NCBI GenBank assembly: GCA_017442825.1
Contig: JAFRYZ010000041.1
Span: forward strand, 159,392-223,391
Source: Prevotella sp.
GTDB lineage: Bacteria > Bacteroidota > Bacteroidia > Bacteroidales > Bacteroidaceae
Direction of reading: 5' to 3'
Length of the DNA: 64,000 nucleotides
Below, piece after piece: positions 17,206-24,978 of the stretch. The notes below the pieces were generated by a model. That model saw only the letters and a program-made list of their open reading frames with translations, had not been told where the DNA came from and ran no database searches. Position 1 is the first letter of the stretch. Every line of letters begins with the position of its first letter. The position numbers were made by a program, and so were the translations under genes.

Positions 17206-18546
17206 ATGAAACGATTGGTCATTTGTTGTGTGGCGCTGGCAGGCGTGCTGAGTATGAAGGCGCAGGTGCCGGCAGCCAGTAATCCTGTATGCGCCGAATG
17301 TGGCGGAAACGAGCAACGCAAAGAAGGTGGACGGTGGGTCCAGGTTTCCGATCACAAGTCGTGGTGTCCTATCGGCAAGAAGATTGCCGAGGCTAAAGCC
17401 AAAGCCAAAGCAGCAGAGTGGTCGCCTGACTTCAGTTCCATTGAGTATCAGTATGGCAACGGCGTGATGTGCGATGAATGCGAACGGGTGCAAGGTCATA
17501 CTTCGGACTGTACGATAGGCTTTTTTCAAAAGAAAATCTATAAACTCGCCGAACTTGACCATTCCAAGTGGTGGGCGGGATCAGTAGAGTCGTATAAGCT
17601 TTCGGTTCGTAACCGGGAGGAGAATATCCGCAATGCTGCCCGACGAGGACGTGAAGAAAGGGCGAAGGCTCAACAGGCCCGAACATCCCAGCAACCCACC
17701 TCTGCAACGCCCCAGCGCCAGGTCTCCACCAAGCTGAAGGACCATCAGCCTATACCTGAGCAACGCCCTGCAGCTCAGCCAGATCCGAACATCACCCTGA
17801 TTCCCTATATGGGCAGGATGCCGGCGCCGGTCATTCCTACGACGGAAATGACGGTGATCAGGGAAACAGGACCTGACGGTACCGTCTATGACAAGCACAT
17901 CAAGTTTCACGACCGGTATTCTGCCGTTGCCTACTGTAAGATGAATCCCAGCGGCTCTGAACAGTGGACGATGTTTTCATCGGATGGCAAAAAGTTAGGA
18001 ATTTTCAGCAAGGTCTATACCGTCGAACGGGACAAGTTCGACAAATACTTTATTGCCCAAGACGCACGCGGCTATTGGGGTGTCTATAACCTCAGGGGTG
18101 ATGCGAAACTGCCTCATGAATATGAAGAAATCGAGGCTCTTGCCGTCGATGACAATCTCGGCTACCATCGCCTGCTGCTGAAATGCTCTCGCAACGGAAA
18201 ATGGGGCATCTATGGCGCAGACATCGCCTGCGAATGGGACGACATCTGGTTCGAGGACATCAACCCCGGACTCATCTTCCGCGTCCTGAAAGACGGCAAG
18301 TACGGCATCGTGGAACAGTACAAGATCCCCTTCATCCCGTGCGAATACACCTACCTGGAAAAGGTGGTCTATCAGGGTGGCGGAGCTGAATACTACATCG
18401 TCAGCAAGGACGGACAGCAATACGGTGTTTATCGCCGCTATGAGAAATGGCGGGACGAGCAGCTGTCGCTCTGCGAAGCGCGAGACGCCATCAAAGCCGA
18501 CGTCACACAATACAAGCAGAAAATGAGCAAGAAAAGGAACCCATAA
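17206..18546 (+). CDS. Secreted protein with two CxxC/HxxxC motifs and WG-type repeats
   Basis: A 446-residue protein with a signal peptide (MKRLVICCVALAGVLSMKAQ). The N-terminal third has two similar metal-site-like motifs, CAECGG...HKSWCPIGKK (about residues 27-57) and CDECERVQGHTSDC (about 89-102), then a Gln/Ala/Pro-rich linker. The C-terminal half (about 220-420) has degenerate WG-type beta repeats, for example YWGVYNLRGD, KWGIYGADI and KYGIVEQYK. WG repeats are usually protein-binding modules in envelope proteins. The function is unknown. It lies between the iteron region and the remaining genes of the accessory island. Confidence 0.75.
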   Translation: MKRLVICCVALAGVLSMKAQVPAASNPVCAECGGNEQRKEGGRWVQVSDHKSWCPIGKKIAEAKAKAKAAEWSPDFSSIEYQYGNGVMCDECERVQGHTSDCTIGFFQKKIYKLAELDHSKWWAGSVESYKLSVRNREENIRNAARRGREERAKAQQARTSQQPTSATPQRQVSTKLKDHQPIPEQRPAAQPDPNITLIPYMGRMPAPVIPTTEMTVIRETGPDGTVYDKHIKFHDRYSAVAYCKMNPSGSEQWTMFSSDGKKLGIFSKVYTVERDKFDKYFIAQDARGYWGVYNLRGDAKLPHEYEEIEALAVDDNLGYHRLLLKCSRNGKWGIYGADIACEWDDIWFEDINPGLIFRVLKDGKYGIVEQYKIPFIPCEYTYLEKVVYQGGGAEYYIVSKDGQQYGVYRRYEKWRDEQLSLCEARDAIKADVTQYKQKMSKKRNP

Positions 18547-18585
18547 CATCGGCGCACCGAACCGTTTGCCCTCCCCACATAGCAG

Positions 18586-18711
18586 ATGACGCGAGAAGAG
18601 ATGATAGCTGCAGGACTGACACCTGAGGAGACGAAACACAACAGTCACCGCAGGGCGTTCTTCCACGACTACAACCGCCCCGGACTGTATATGATCACCC
18701 TGGTGACAGAA
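18586..18711 (+). pseudogene. Truncated REP-associated (Y1-type) transposase, N-terminal remnant
   Basis: The first 42 codons read MTREEMIAAGLTPEETKHNS, then HRRAFFHDYNRPGLYMITLVTE. The second part resembles the start of IS200-like/RAYT transposases, where a basic segment, a Tyr-Asp-Tyr-like motif and a YxITLxTE strand precede the HUH domain. After 18711 similarity stops and the DNA becomes the VirE-like gene in another frame. The HUH and catalytic Tyr motifs are absent, so this is dead. Enzymes of this class mobilise short palindromes, and the region is rich in such palindromes. Confidence 0.6.
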
Positions 18712-18730
18712 GCCCATCACCGACGAGGGG

Positions 18731-20731
18731 ATGATTGCCGAACTGAAGCGTCTGGGCATCTACTTGGTACATGTGACGCCTTCGACGGAGGGTTTCCGCC
18801 TGTTCTTCGCGGTGCCTCACGGCATGACGCTGGAGGAGGCTCAACGGTGGATGTCTCAGCAGCTGGGCGATGCCGACTACGACGGTTGCGTGAAGGACTT
18901 GGCGCGTTGCTCGTTTGTGGTGCCGAGAGACTATCTCCTTTATTTGGATGAGGAAAACCTGTTTAAAGCCCCCCTCGCGTCCCCCCTGAAGGGGGGAAGA
19001 ACTGAAGCCCCACAAGCCCCTCTCGCGTCCCCCCTGAAGGGGGGAAGAACTGAAGCCCCTCAAGCCCCCCAAGCATTCTCTCCGTCAGGACTTCCCCCCT
19101 TCAGGGGGGACGCGAGAGGGGCTCTTTCCTTCAAAGGTATCCCTTATGCTTCTATCATTCGTGAGTGGTTTGTGCGCAACGGCGGCGAGCCTCAGGAGGG
19201 CGAGCGGAATGTGAAGTTGCACAAGCTGGCGGTGAACCTGCGGGCTATCTGCGACAACAAGCGTGAGGTGCTGATGCAGGTGATGCCCCGCTTCGGACTC
19301 TCAGATCAGGAACTGAGGAGCATCGTCGATTCTGCCTGCAAGGAGGAGCCGAAGGGTGTGTCGAAGGTGATGCAGCAGATTGTGGATCATGAAGAGCGGA
19401 GGATGAGGAATGATGAATCATGGGACGAGTCGGAAACGTCGGAGGAAACCCGTTCCTCACTTCTTAACGCTTCGTTGAAGAAGGCGCTCCCCATAGGGCT
19501 CCGCGAGTCGCTGAAAGGGGTGCCTGAGTCGATGCACATGCCTGTGTTGTGCTCGGTGATGCCGATAGCGGCGGCGTATGCCGACCAGGTGGAGGTGGAG
19601 TATTGCGACGGCAACCGCCAGCGGCTGGGGCTGATGTCGATTATCAGAGGTGAGCAGGCGAGCGGCAAGAGCGTATGTAAGAATGTGGTGGATGTGTGGA
19701 AGCGCCAGTTGGACGAGGAGGATGCGCTTGCCCGCAAGCGTGAGGAGGAATGGAAGGAGCGCAAGAAGAGTCGCAAGGCGAACGAGAAGGCTCCCGAAGA
19801 CCCGAAGGTGCTCATCCGTATGGTGCCCGTAACGGTGTCGTGCTCTACGCTCCTGAAACGGTTCAAGAACTCCAACGGACACACGCTCTACTCCTTCGGT
19901 GAGGAACTCGACACGCTCCGCAAGACCAACGGCGCCGGCTCGTGGTCGTCGAAGTATGACATCTATCGCGTGGCGTTCGACAACGGCGAATGGGGTCAGG
20001 ACTACAATTCGGACCAGGCGGAGTCGGGTGTGGTGAAGGTGGCCTACAACTGGACGATGCTGGGTACGGACGGCGCTATGAAGAAGTGTTTCAAGAGTGA
20101 CAACATAGAGAACGGACTGTCTTCGCGAATACTCGTTGCCGAGATGCCCGACGCGTCGTTTGCCAAGATGCCGAAGTTCGGACGGCGTTCGGCTGATGAT
20201 GAGGCAAGGATTCAGGAGGCTGTCACCCGTCTGCGCTCGTATAGCGGATTCGTGGATACGCCCCGTCTGCGCAAAGCCATAGAGACGTGGGTGGAGCAGA
20301 AGCGCGTGGAGGCGGCTAAGGACATCGACCGCGTGAAGGACACCTACCGCAAGCGTGCGGCGGTCATCGGGTTCAGGTGCGGAGTGATACATCATCTGTT
20401 GGAGCAAGAGCATGAAAGCGCCAGAGAGTCTAAACGATGCCTGGACTTCGCCCTGATGATGGCGGAATATTGTCTCCAGCAGCAGATAAGTGCCTTCGGC
20501 GAGGCGTTGCAGAACGAATATGTCAGCGCACAAGGCGAGTGCCAGCGATATGGTGCCAACCACAGCGTCTTCGACCAGTTGCCGCCAACGTTCATGATGG
20601 ATGACCTGCGGGCAAAGAAACGCGGTTTCTGTACTGACCAATCCTTACGTTCTATCGTCTCACGCTGGCGACGCGACGGATGGATAGAGAAGATTGACTC
20701 TAAACATTGGAAGAAAAATGTAACATTGTAA
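18731..20731 (+). CDS. VirE-N/DUF3987-like protein, N-terminally truncated
   Basis: A 666-residue protein. Residues 1-78 match the second half of the BT4734-like/VirE N-terminal domain (LGIYLVHVTPSTEGFRLFF). Residues 135-210 resemble the following helical domain. The DUF3987-like ATPase part begins near 250, with Walker A GEQASGKS at 307-314. The usual first ~100 residues are missing: the frame is open only from 18707, where it joins a transposase fragment. Residues 80-131 are translated G/C repeats. In this phylum such proteins accompany HU-like and smalltalk genes; a role in DNA replication or transfer has been guessed but not shown. Probably functionally impaired. Confidence 0.75.
   Translation: MIAELKRLGIYLVHVTPSTEGFRLFFAVPHGMTLEEAQRWMSQQLGDADYDGCVKDLARCSFVVPRDYLLYLDEENLFKAPLASPLKGGRTEAPQAPLASPLKGGRTEAPQAPQAFSPSGLPPFRGDARGALSFKGIPYASIIREWFVRNGGEPQEGERNVKLHKLAVNLRAICDNKREVLMQVMPRFGLSDQELRSIVDSACKEEPKGVSKVMQQIVDHEERRMRNDESWDESETSEETRSSLLNASLKKALPIGLRESLKGVPESMHMPVLCSVMPIAAAYADQVEVEYCDGNRQRLGLMSIIRGEQASGKSVCKNVVDVWKRQLDEEDALARKREEEWKERKKSRKANEKAPEDPKVLIRMVPVTVSCSTLLKRFKNSNGHTLYSFGEELDTLRKTNGAGSWSSKYDIYRVAFDNGEWGQDYNSDQAESGVVKVAYNWTMLGTDGAMKKCFKSDNIENGLSSRILVAEMPDASFAKMPKFGRRSADDEARIQEAVTRLRSYSGFVDTPRLRKAIETWVEQKRVEAAKDIDRVKDTYRKRAAVIGFRCGVIHHLLEQEHESARESKRCLDFALMMAEYCLQQQISAFGEALQNEYVSAQGECQRYGANHSVFDQLPPTFMMDDLRAKKRGFCTDQSLRSIVSRWRRDGWIEKIDSKHWKKNVTL
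18966..19118. repeat. Three G/C palindromes inserted in frame in the VirE-like gene
   Basis: Two near-identical tandem units containing CCCCCCTGAAGGGGGG and one inverted copy (CCCCCCTTCAGGGGGG near 19095) lie inside the coding frame. They encode PLASPLKGGRTEAPQA twice and then SGLPPFRGDARG. No stop or frameshift results. Confidence 0.9.
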
Positions 20732-20755
20732 CATTGCAACATTGTTGCATTAAGC
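20719..20755. repeat. Third iteron block (GTAACATT/GCAACATT)
   Basis: Tandem 8-bp units GTAACATT, GTAACATT, GCAACATT, then GTTGCATTAAGC. Bases 20733-20754 are identical to 16875-16896. It overlaps the VirE-like stop codon, so the repeat encodes the final residues NVTL. Confidence 0.9.
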
Positions 20756-20791
20756 ACATTCGTGCATGAACTTACAAAAAGATACAATACT

Positions 20792-21262
20792 ATGGAAATG
20801 ATATTAAAAAGAATAGCAAAGAGAAAGGGATATACAATAGGAAGACTATACATCACCAACAGCCCCTCCCCTAATGGGGAGGGTGGTACCTACTTCTGCG
20901 ACACGCTGGAACCTACGGCGCTGGAGCTGAAGACGACGGTGAAGAAGGAGGCGGTGATGAGGTCGGCAAAGAAGGCGGCGGCGCTGAAGCCCTTCGCCAT
21001 CCCCGAAGGACGATACCCGGTGGTCATCACGTGGAGCCCGAAGATGAAGAAATGGCTGCCCCTATTAGTGAACGTTCCGATGTTCAGCGGCATCCGCATA
21101 CACGCCGGCAACACGGCGAAGGACACCGCAGGCTGCATCCTCGTGGGACAGAACCTGACGAAGGGGATGGTGCTGAACTCCAACACGTGGATGAAACGGC
21201 TGAAGGACAAAATCGTGGAAGCGAAGGACAAGGGCGAAGCGGTGTGGATAACGATTAGGTAG
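20792..21262 (+). CDS. DUF5675-like protein (putative cell-wall or lysis enzyme)
   Basis: A 156-residue protein: [28 protein letters not shown], then [25 protein letters not shown] and [20 protein letters not shown]. This matches the DUF5675 family found in phages and Bacteroidetes. The HxGNxxxDTxGCILVG motif recalls the His and Cys of L,D-transpeptidase-like folds, so a peptidoglycan role is plausible. It occupies the place of the amidase or lysozyme gene that often accompanies HU-like/smalltalk modules. Residues 23-33 ([11 protein letters not shown]) are encoded by an inserted palindrome. The start at 20792 is preferred to 20762, which lies just past the iteron. Confidence 0.75.
   Translation: MEMILKRIAKRKGYTIGRLYITNSPSPNGEGGTYFCDTLEPTALELKTTVKKEAVMRSAKKAAALKPFAIPEGRYPVVITWSPKMKKWLPLLVNVPMFSGIRIHAGNTAKDTAGCILVGQNLTKGMVLNSNTWMKRLKDKIVEAKDKGEAVWITIR
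20864..20883. repeat. Palindrome inserted in frame in the DUF5675-like gene
   Basis: A perfect CCCTCCCC-TAAT-GGGGAGGG palindrome within the coding sequence. It interrupts the LYI...CDTLE region between two beta strands, likely at a surface turn. Confidence 0.85.
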
Positions 21263-21330
21263 CCCCCCTCTTATCCCCCCTGAAGGGGGGAAGAAGGGCA
21301 CCCCCAGCCCTCCTAGGGGGGCTGGGGAGC
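21263..21330. repeat. G/C palindromes downstream of the DUF5675-like gene
   Basis: CCCCCCTGAAGGGGGG and a second pairing AGCCCTCC/GGGGGGCT lie just after the stop codon. Same family as at 15876-16232. Confidence 0.8.
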
Positions 21331-21362
21331 GATACCGAAGCGTCGGGCTATAAAAATCATTA

Positions 21363-21400
21363 AAAACTCAACGGCTATAAGGCTCGGTTGAGTTTTTTTT
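21363..21400 (+). terminator. Terminator at the end of the accessory island
   Basis: AAAACTCAAC (21363-21372) pairs with GTTGAGTTTT (21387-21396), followed by a T-run. Confidence 0.8.
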
Positions 21401-21414
21401 GTAATTTTGAGCTT

Positions 21415-21494
21415 CGCTCGAAAGTACTCACGTTCGACAAAGCAAAGAAACCTTTGGTTTTCTTTGGTTTTGTGCTCACTAAATCGTACCTTTG
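21415..21494 (+). promoter_or_regulatory. Portable-promoter repeat upstream of fabD
   Basis: The same element as in the mrp array, in plus orientation. It begins CGAAAGTACTCACGTTCGAC, contains an A/T inverted repeat, and ends CACTAAATCGTACCTTTGC. TTTG (21463-21466), 20 nt, TACCTTTG (21487-21494) makes a full promoter, with about 50 nt of leader to fabD. Confidence 0.8.
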
Positions 21495-21545
21495 CGCGTC
21501 AATTACAAGAAACAGAGTAAAAACAATAAAGAATAAAAGGAAAAA

Positions 21546-22424
21546 ATGAAAGCATTTGTATTCCCTGGTCAGGGTGCTCAGTTCGTAGGAATGGGCAAGG
21601 ACCTTTACGAGAACAACGCATTGGCAAAGGAACTGTTCGACAAAGCGAACGAGGTTCTTGGTTTTAAGATTACCGATATCATGTTTGACGGAACGGCTGA
21701 AGAGCTGAAGCAGACGAAGGTGACACAGCCTGCGGTATTCCTGCACAGCGTCATCAGCGCGCTCTGCATGGGCGACGCCTTCCAACCCGACATGGTTGCT
21801 GGCCACTCTTTGGGCGAATTTTCGGCATTGGTTGCAGCAGGAGCTTTAAATTTTGAAGACGGTCTGAAACTCGTTCATGCTCGTGCGCTGGCGATGCAGA
21901 AAGCCTGCGAGAAGGCTGCGGGTACGATGGCTGCTATCATTGGACTGCCCGACGAGAAGGTGGAGGAAATCTGTGAGAGCATCGACGGCGTTGTCGTTGC
22001 TGCCAACTACAACTGTCCGGGTCAGCTGGTTATCTCCGGTGAGGTGGATGCTGTCAACGCTGCCTGCGAGAAGATGAAGGAAGCGGGTGCCAAGCGTGCC
22101 CTACCCCTCCCCGTCAGCGGTGCGTTCCACTCTCCGCTGATGCAGCCTGCCAAGGATGAACTGCAGGCAGCCATCGAGACCACCGAGTTCTCCGTTCCAA
22201 AATGCCCCGTCTATCAGAATGTTGACGCGAAGCCGCATACCGATGCTGCTGAAATCAAGGCGAACCTCATTGCTCAGCTCACCAGCAGCGTACGTTGGAC
22301 GAAGAGTGTACAGAATATGGTGGCTGACGGTGCCGACGACTTCACCGAGTGCGGACCAGGCAAGGCTCTGCAAGGTATGATTGGTCGCATAGCCAAAGGC
22401 GTTGCAGCGCACGGAATTGAATAA
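21546..22424 (+). CDS. fabD: Malonyl-CoA:ACP transacylase
   Basis: Transfers malonyl groups from CoA to acyl carrier protein for fatty acid synthesis. Length is 292 residues. It has the N-terminal VFPGQGAQFVGMG, the catalytic serine in AGHSLGEFSAL (Ser88), the substrate arginine region ARALAMQKACE, and the catalytic histidine in SGAFHSPLM. The TECGPGKALQGMI end is conserved. The gene is driven by its own repeat-borne promoter and followed after 23 bases by a GH13 gene. Confidence 0.97.
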   Translation: MKAFVFPGQGAQFVGMGKDLYENNALAKELFDKANEVLGFKITDIMFDGTAEELKQTKVTQPAVFLHSVISALCMGDAFQPDMVAGHSLGEFSALVAAGALNFEDGLKLVHARALAMQKACEKAAGTMAAIIGLPDEKVEEICESIDGVVVAANYNCPGQLVISGEVDAVNAACEKMKEAGAKRALPLPVSGAFHSPLMQPAKDELQAAIETTEFSVPKCPVYQNVDAKPHTDAAEIKANLIAQLTSSVRWTKSVQNMVADGADDFTECGPGKALQGMIGRIAKGVAAHGIE

Positions 22425-22447
22425 TGCGTAATGCGTAATTAGTTACC

Positions 22448-24118
22448 ATGAAACCAATTATCTATCAAGTTTTCACACGCTTGTTTGGCAATAAGAACAC
22501 GACGTGCAAAGAAAATGGAAGCTACGAGGAGAACGGCTGTGGAAAGATGAACGACTTCGACGAGAAGACGTTGAACCACATCAAGGAAATGGGCGTAACG
22601 CACGTGTGGTACACAGGCATCATCCGCCATGCCTCACAAACCGACTATTCTTCTTACGGCATTCCCACTCAGCATGTGGAGGTAGTTAAAGGAAAGGCTG
22701 GTTCACCCTATGCCATTACCGACTACTACGACATAGATCCCGATTTGGCTGTGGACGTAGATAAGCGTATGGAAGAGTTCGAAGCACTTATCCAGCGCAC
22801 CCACAAAGCAGGATTGAAGGTCATCATGGATTTCGTTCCCAACCATGTGGCTCGTGAGTATCACTCAGTTTGTAAACCGAAGGGCGTGAAAGACCTGGGC
22901 GAACTGGACGACACCACAAAACATTTCGACCCGCAGAACAATTTCTACTATCTGTGGGGACAGCCCCTAGACATCAGTTCTATCCATCATGCAGCCTCAG
23001 GCGAAAAGGAAGGACGCTATCAGGAAAAGCCAGCCAAAGCCACAGGCAACGATCAATTCTCGAACCATCCGAACCAAAACGACTGGTACGAGACGGTGAA
23101 GCTGAACTATGGCATTGACTATTGCGATGCCGGTGGTCGCTCCGAACACTTCTACCCCATTCCCGACACCTGGCTCAAGATGACTGACATTCTGCTGTTC
23201 TGGGCACGCAAGGGCATCGACGGTTTCCGCTGCGACATGGCAGAAATGGTACCGGCAGCCTTTTGGCATTGGGCTACCGACAAAGTTAAATTCGCCTATC
23301 CCGACATCAAGTTCATCGGCGAAGTCTATAACCCAGCCGAATACCGCAACTATATCCATGCCGGTTTCGACTGGCTCTACGACAAAGTAGGCATGTACGA
23401 CTGCATTCGCGATGTCATCTGCGGACGGCGTCGCACAGGCGACATCACCTACAAATGGCAAGAGACCGACGACATTCGCGAACACATGCTCTACTTCCTG
23501 GAGAATCACGACGAGCAGCGCATCGCCAGCGACTTTTTTGCTGGCGAAGGTATAAAGGCTTTCCCTGGTCTTATCGTGAGTGTGCTGATGCAGACCAATC
23601 CGTTCATGATCTATGCTGGAGAGGAGTTCGGCGAACGCGGCATGGACAAGGAGGGTTTCAGCGGAAAAGACGGCAGAACCACCATCTTTGACTATTGGTG
23701 TGTTGACAGCATCCGCCGCGGCTTCTTCGACCGCAAGCAGATGACTGCCGAGGCAAAACAGCTGGAGGGTCTATATAAATATGTGTTGAATCTCGCCAAT
23801 GCAGAAAAAGCCCTTCGCGAGGGCGATTTTTTCGACCTGATGTATATGAACCAGCACATTGCCGACAAGCAGTATGCCTTCATGCGGCAGGCAGACAATG
23901 AGAACATGCTTATTATCGTCAACTTTGCTGGCGAGCCCGTTACGTGCGACATCGTGATTCCACAGCATGCCATCGACTATTTTGGTATTCAGAAACGCGA
24001 CTACGAGGTGCTCGACTTGTTATCGAACGAGCGTTTCCAGACAGGAGTCTATGGCGAGCATGCCATCAAAATTGATATAGCACCTTATGCCGCACGTATC
24101 TTTAAGATGAAGCTGTAA
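22448..24118 (+). CDS. GH13 alpha-amylase-family enzyme
   Basis: A 556-residue (beta/alpha)8 glycosidase with no signal peptide, so it acts in the cytoplasm on imported or stored alpha-glucans. Conserved regions: VIMDFVPNHV (about residues 125-134), GFRCDMAE with the nucleophile Asp263, FIGEVYNP with the acid/base Glu292, and ENHDEQR with Asp355. A short C-terminal beta domain follows. Specificity (alpha-amylase, glucosidase or a transferase) cannot be fixed. The MKPIIYQVFTRLFG start is typical of cytoplasmic Bacteroidales members. Confidence 0.9.
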   Translation: MKPIIYQVFTRLFGNKNTTCKENGSYEENGCGKMNDFDEKTLNHIKEMGVTHVWYTGIIRHASQTDYSSYGIPTQHVEVVKGKAGSPYAITDYYDIDPDLAVDVDKRMEEFEALIQRTHKAGLKVIMDFVPNHVAREYHSVCKPKGVKDLGELDDTTKHFDPQNNFYYLWGQPLDISSIHHAASGEKEGRYQEKPAKATGNDQFSNHPNQNDWYETVKLNYGIDYCDAGGRSEHFYPIPDTWLKMTDILLFWARKGIDGFRCDMAEMVPAAFWHWATDKVKFAYPDIKFIGEVYNPAEYRNYIHAGFDWLYDKVGMYDCIRDVICGRRRTGDITYKWQETDDIREHMLYFLENHDEQRIASDFFAGEGIKAFPGLIVSVLMQTNPFMIYAGEEFGERGMDKEGFSGKDGRTTIFDYWCVDSIRRGFFDRKQMTAEAKQLEGLYKYVLNLANAEKALREGDFFDLMYMNQHIADKQYAFMRQADNENMLIIVNFAGEPVTCDIVIPQHAIDYFGIQKRDYEVLDLLSNERFQTGVYGEHAIKIDIAPYAARIFKMKL

Positions 24119-24120
24119 AG

Positions 24121-24153
24121 ACCCTCCCCTGCCCCTCCCTGTTAAGGGAGGGA
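24121..24153. repeat. G/C palindrome between GH13 and AlaX-like genes
   Basis: CTCCCTgttaAGGGAG with flanking CCCCTCCCCTG; related to the palindrome inside the DUF5675-like gene. Confidence 0.75.
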
Positions 24154-24164
24154 GAATGAAGAAT

Positions 24165-24671
24165 ATGGCAGAAGAATATATATTAAACGACCATAACAAA
24201 GAGGAGTTTCCGCCCGCACATACGGCGGAACACCTCTTGAACCAGTTGATGATGAGAATGTTCGGATGCGAGCGTTCCAATAACGCACATGTGGAGCGCA
24301 AGAAAAGCAAAATCAGCTACATTCTCGACCATAAGCCCGACCGCAAGGAAGAGAGGGAGATAGAGCAGAGCATGAACGAGCTGATAGCTGAAGACCTTCC
24401 CGTAACTTTCGACTTCGTGACGAGGGCAGAACTGGAGGGCATGGTCATGGAGGCCGATTCCGACAGTCCTGATGCCAGGATATCTCTCGACCGATTGCCT
24501 GACGATGCCTCGGAGACCATCCGGCTGGTGCGTATCGGCAACTACGATGTCTGTCCATGCATCGGCAAGCATGTTCGCAGCACCTCGCAGATAGGACGTT
24601 TTGAGATGCTCGGAACCAACTGGGACAACGATAAACATTCGTTCCGCATACGCTATAAGGTTATCCTGTAA
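24165..24671 (+). CDS. AlaX-like tRNA editing-domain protein
   Basis: A stand-alone relative of the second additional domain of alanyl- and threonyl-tRNA synthetases, which hydrolyses mischarged tRNA. The metal-binding motif HTAEHLLNQ sits near the N-terminus, and a second site is CPCIGKHV near residue 130 (the Cys-x-x-x-His element). Length is about 168 residues. An in-frame ATG at 24156 is an alternative start. The family mostly removes Ser or Gly from tRNA-Ala; specificity is not readable here. It is followed directly by a thiD remnant. Confidence 0.82.
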   Translation: MAEEYILNDHNKEEFPPAHTAEHLLNQLMMRMFGCERSNNAHVERKKSKISYILDHKPDRKEEREIEQSMNELIAEDLPVTFDFVTRAELEGMVMEADSDSPDARISLDRLPDDASETIRLVRIGNYDVCPCIGKHVRSTSQIGRFEMLGTNWDNDKHSFRIRYKVIL

Positions 24672-24702
24672 CCTGGAAACTAGGCGCTACAATACATATG
24701 AT

Positions 24703-24929
24703 TTGGAGAAGGTAACAAGGCCTATACTGACCATTACCGGTGCCGACCCGATGGGTGAAACCGGAGTACAGGCGGACGTCAACACGATGTCGGCTTTGGG
24801 TTGTCATGCTATGACAGCAGTGACAAGCATCACCGCCCAAACCACACTGGGCATTCAAGAATTCTATGACGTACCTGCACATATTGTGGCAGGTCAGATA
24901 GAAGCCGTGATGAACGACGTGCAGCAAGA
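24703..24929 (+). pseudogene. thiD: thiD remnant (HMP-phosphate kinase, N-terminal fragment)
   Basis: The frame reads RPILTITGADPMGETGVQAD, then SALGCHAMTAVTSITAQTTL, then GIQEFYDVPAHIVAGQIEAV and MNDVQ. This matches about the first 75 residues of hydroxymethylpyrimidine phosphate kinase. Similarity stops at MNDVQ and the sequence runs into the terminator shared with rng. No ATG or GTG sits at the right place, and about 190 residues are missing, so it is a deletion remnant. Reading continues open to 25056, but only as antisense of rng. Confidence 0.82.
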
Positions 24930-24936
24930 GAGAAAC

Positions 24937-24976
24937 AAAAGGAGTTCAAACCGTTTTTGGTTGAACTCCTTTTTGT
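24937..24976. terminator. Terminator between thiD remnant and rng
   Basis: AAAAGGAGTTCAA pairs with TTGAACTCCTTTT around an 11-base loop, with Ts on both sides. It serves the minus-strand rng transcript. Confidence 0.85.
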
Positions 24977-24978
24977 TT

